From NCBI RefSeq assembly GCF_023910625.1, contig NZ_JAAVVW010000003.1:2513826-2577825 (forward strand): a stretch of 64,000 bases of DNA, in the 5' to 3' direction. The position numbers and the translations under genes were made by a program. Shown here piece by piece: positions 63,968-64,000 of this stretch. The notes below the pieces were generated by a model. The model saw only the letters and a program-made list of their open reading frames with translations, was not told where the DNA came from and did no database searches. Numbering within the stretch: the stretch's first letter is position 1; the number at the start of each line of letters is the position of its first letter. The DNA is from Limnohabitans sp. GTDB taxonomy: Bacteria > Pseudomonadota > Gammaproteobacteria > Burkholderiales > Burkholderiaceae_C.

Positions 63968-64000
63968 ATGAAAAAAACTCTGATTGCTCTGGCTGCTTTG
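63968..64000 (+). CDS. Start of an exported protein, probably a porin (partial)
   Basis: Eleven codons, MKKTLIALAAL, before the window ends. This is a typical signal-peptide start of Gram-negative porins of Burkholderiales, preceded by TTGGAG. The rest of the gene lies beyond the window, so the family is only suggested. Confidence 0.45.
   Translation, partial: MKKTLIALAAL

Overview
The window looks like a chromosome segment of a betaproteobacterium in the Burkholderiales, most likely Comamonadaceae-like (Limnohabitans/Rhodoferax style). This is inferred from the leucine-degradation (liu) and phenylacetate (paa) gene sets, the rplM-rpsI-erpA-anmK-M23 peptidase-tyrS order, a double-length UvrA, high-GC codon use, and REP-like palindromes. 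No rRNA, tRNA, CRISPR array, phage or intact insertion sequence was recognised.

Layout. Positions 1-22,450 hold a broad leucine/isovalerate and acyl-CoA catabolism region. It has a LiuR-like operator, a PaaI-type thioesterase, liuA, a frameshifted carbonic anhydrase, a thiolase, an SDR, a DUF1028 protein and an acyl-CoA dehydrogenase. Next come trkAH, rhodanese, YchJ and HAD genes, an AraC regulator divergent from liuB, an intruding vapBC toxin-antitoxin pair, DinB, liuC, a secreted hydrolase, liuD, a ghrA-like reductase and liuE. Leucine-derived isovaleryl-CoA would pass through LiuA, LiuBD, LiuC and LiuE to acetyl-CoA and acetoacetate.

Positions 22,500-32,600 hold a sodium:solute symporter and its probable control module: a VC_2705-type symporter, its small DUF4212 subunit, a TPR protein, a YggT-like protein, a second orphan DUF4212, a single-domain response regulator lacking the conserved lysine, a membrane PAS/pseudo-kinase protein fused to a DnaQ-type exonuclease, and a cNMP/CBS/DUF294 nucleotidyltransferase.

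Positions 32,786-39,082 encode a roughly 2,100-residue tandem UvrA with four ABC domains. Its linkers carry four copies of a repeat with a near-constant core of about 26-32 bp flanked by long inverted arms. The arms are complementary within each copy but unrelated between copies. A fifth, REP-like palindrome also sits in frame. This is the most unusual signal in the window.

Positions 39,100-54,100 hold two thioesterases, an Atm1-like ABC exporter, paaABCDE behind a perfect TetR-type palindrome, rlmJ, rplM-rpsI, erpA, anmK, an M23 peptidase, tyrS, a CDF metal transporter and dtd. Positions 54,100-64,000 hold a DMT transporter, a three-gene ABC/DUF3299 cassette with a His/Asp-rich loop (possibly zinc-related), a 5'-nucleotidase, a type II secretion locus collapsed by a large deletion (gspG head joined to gspF tail, gspC intact), ilvA, an orphan MNT-type nucleotidyltransferase next to a HEPN remnant, an OsmC protein, coq7, and the first codons of an exported protein, probably a porin.
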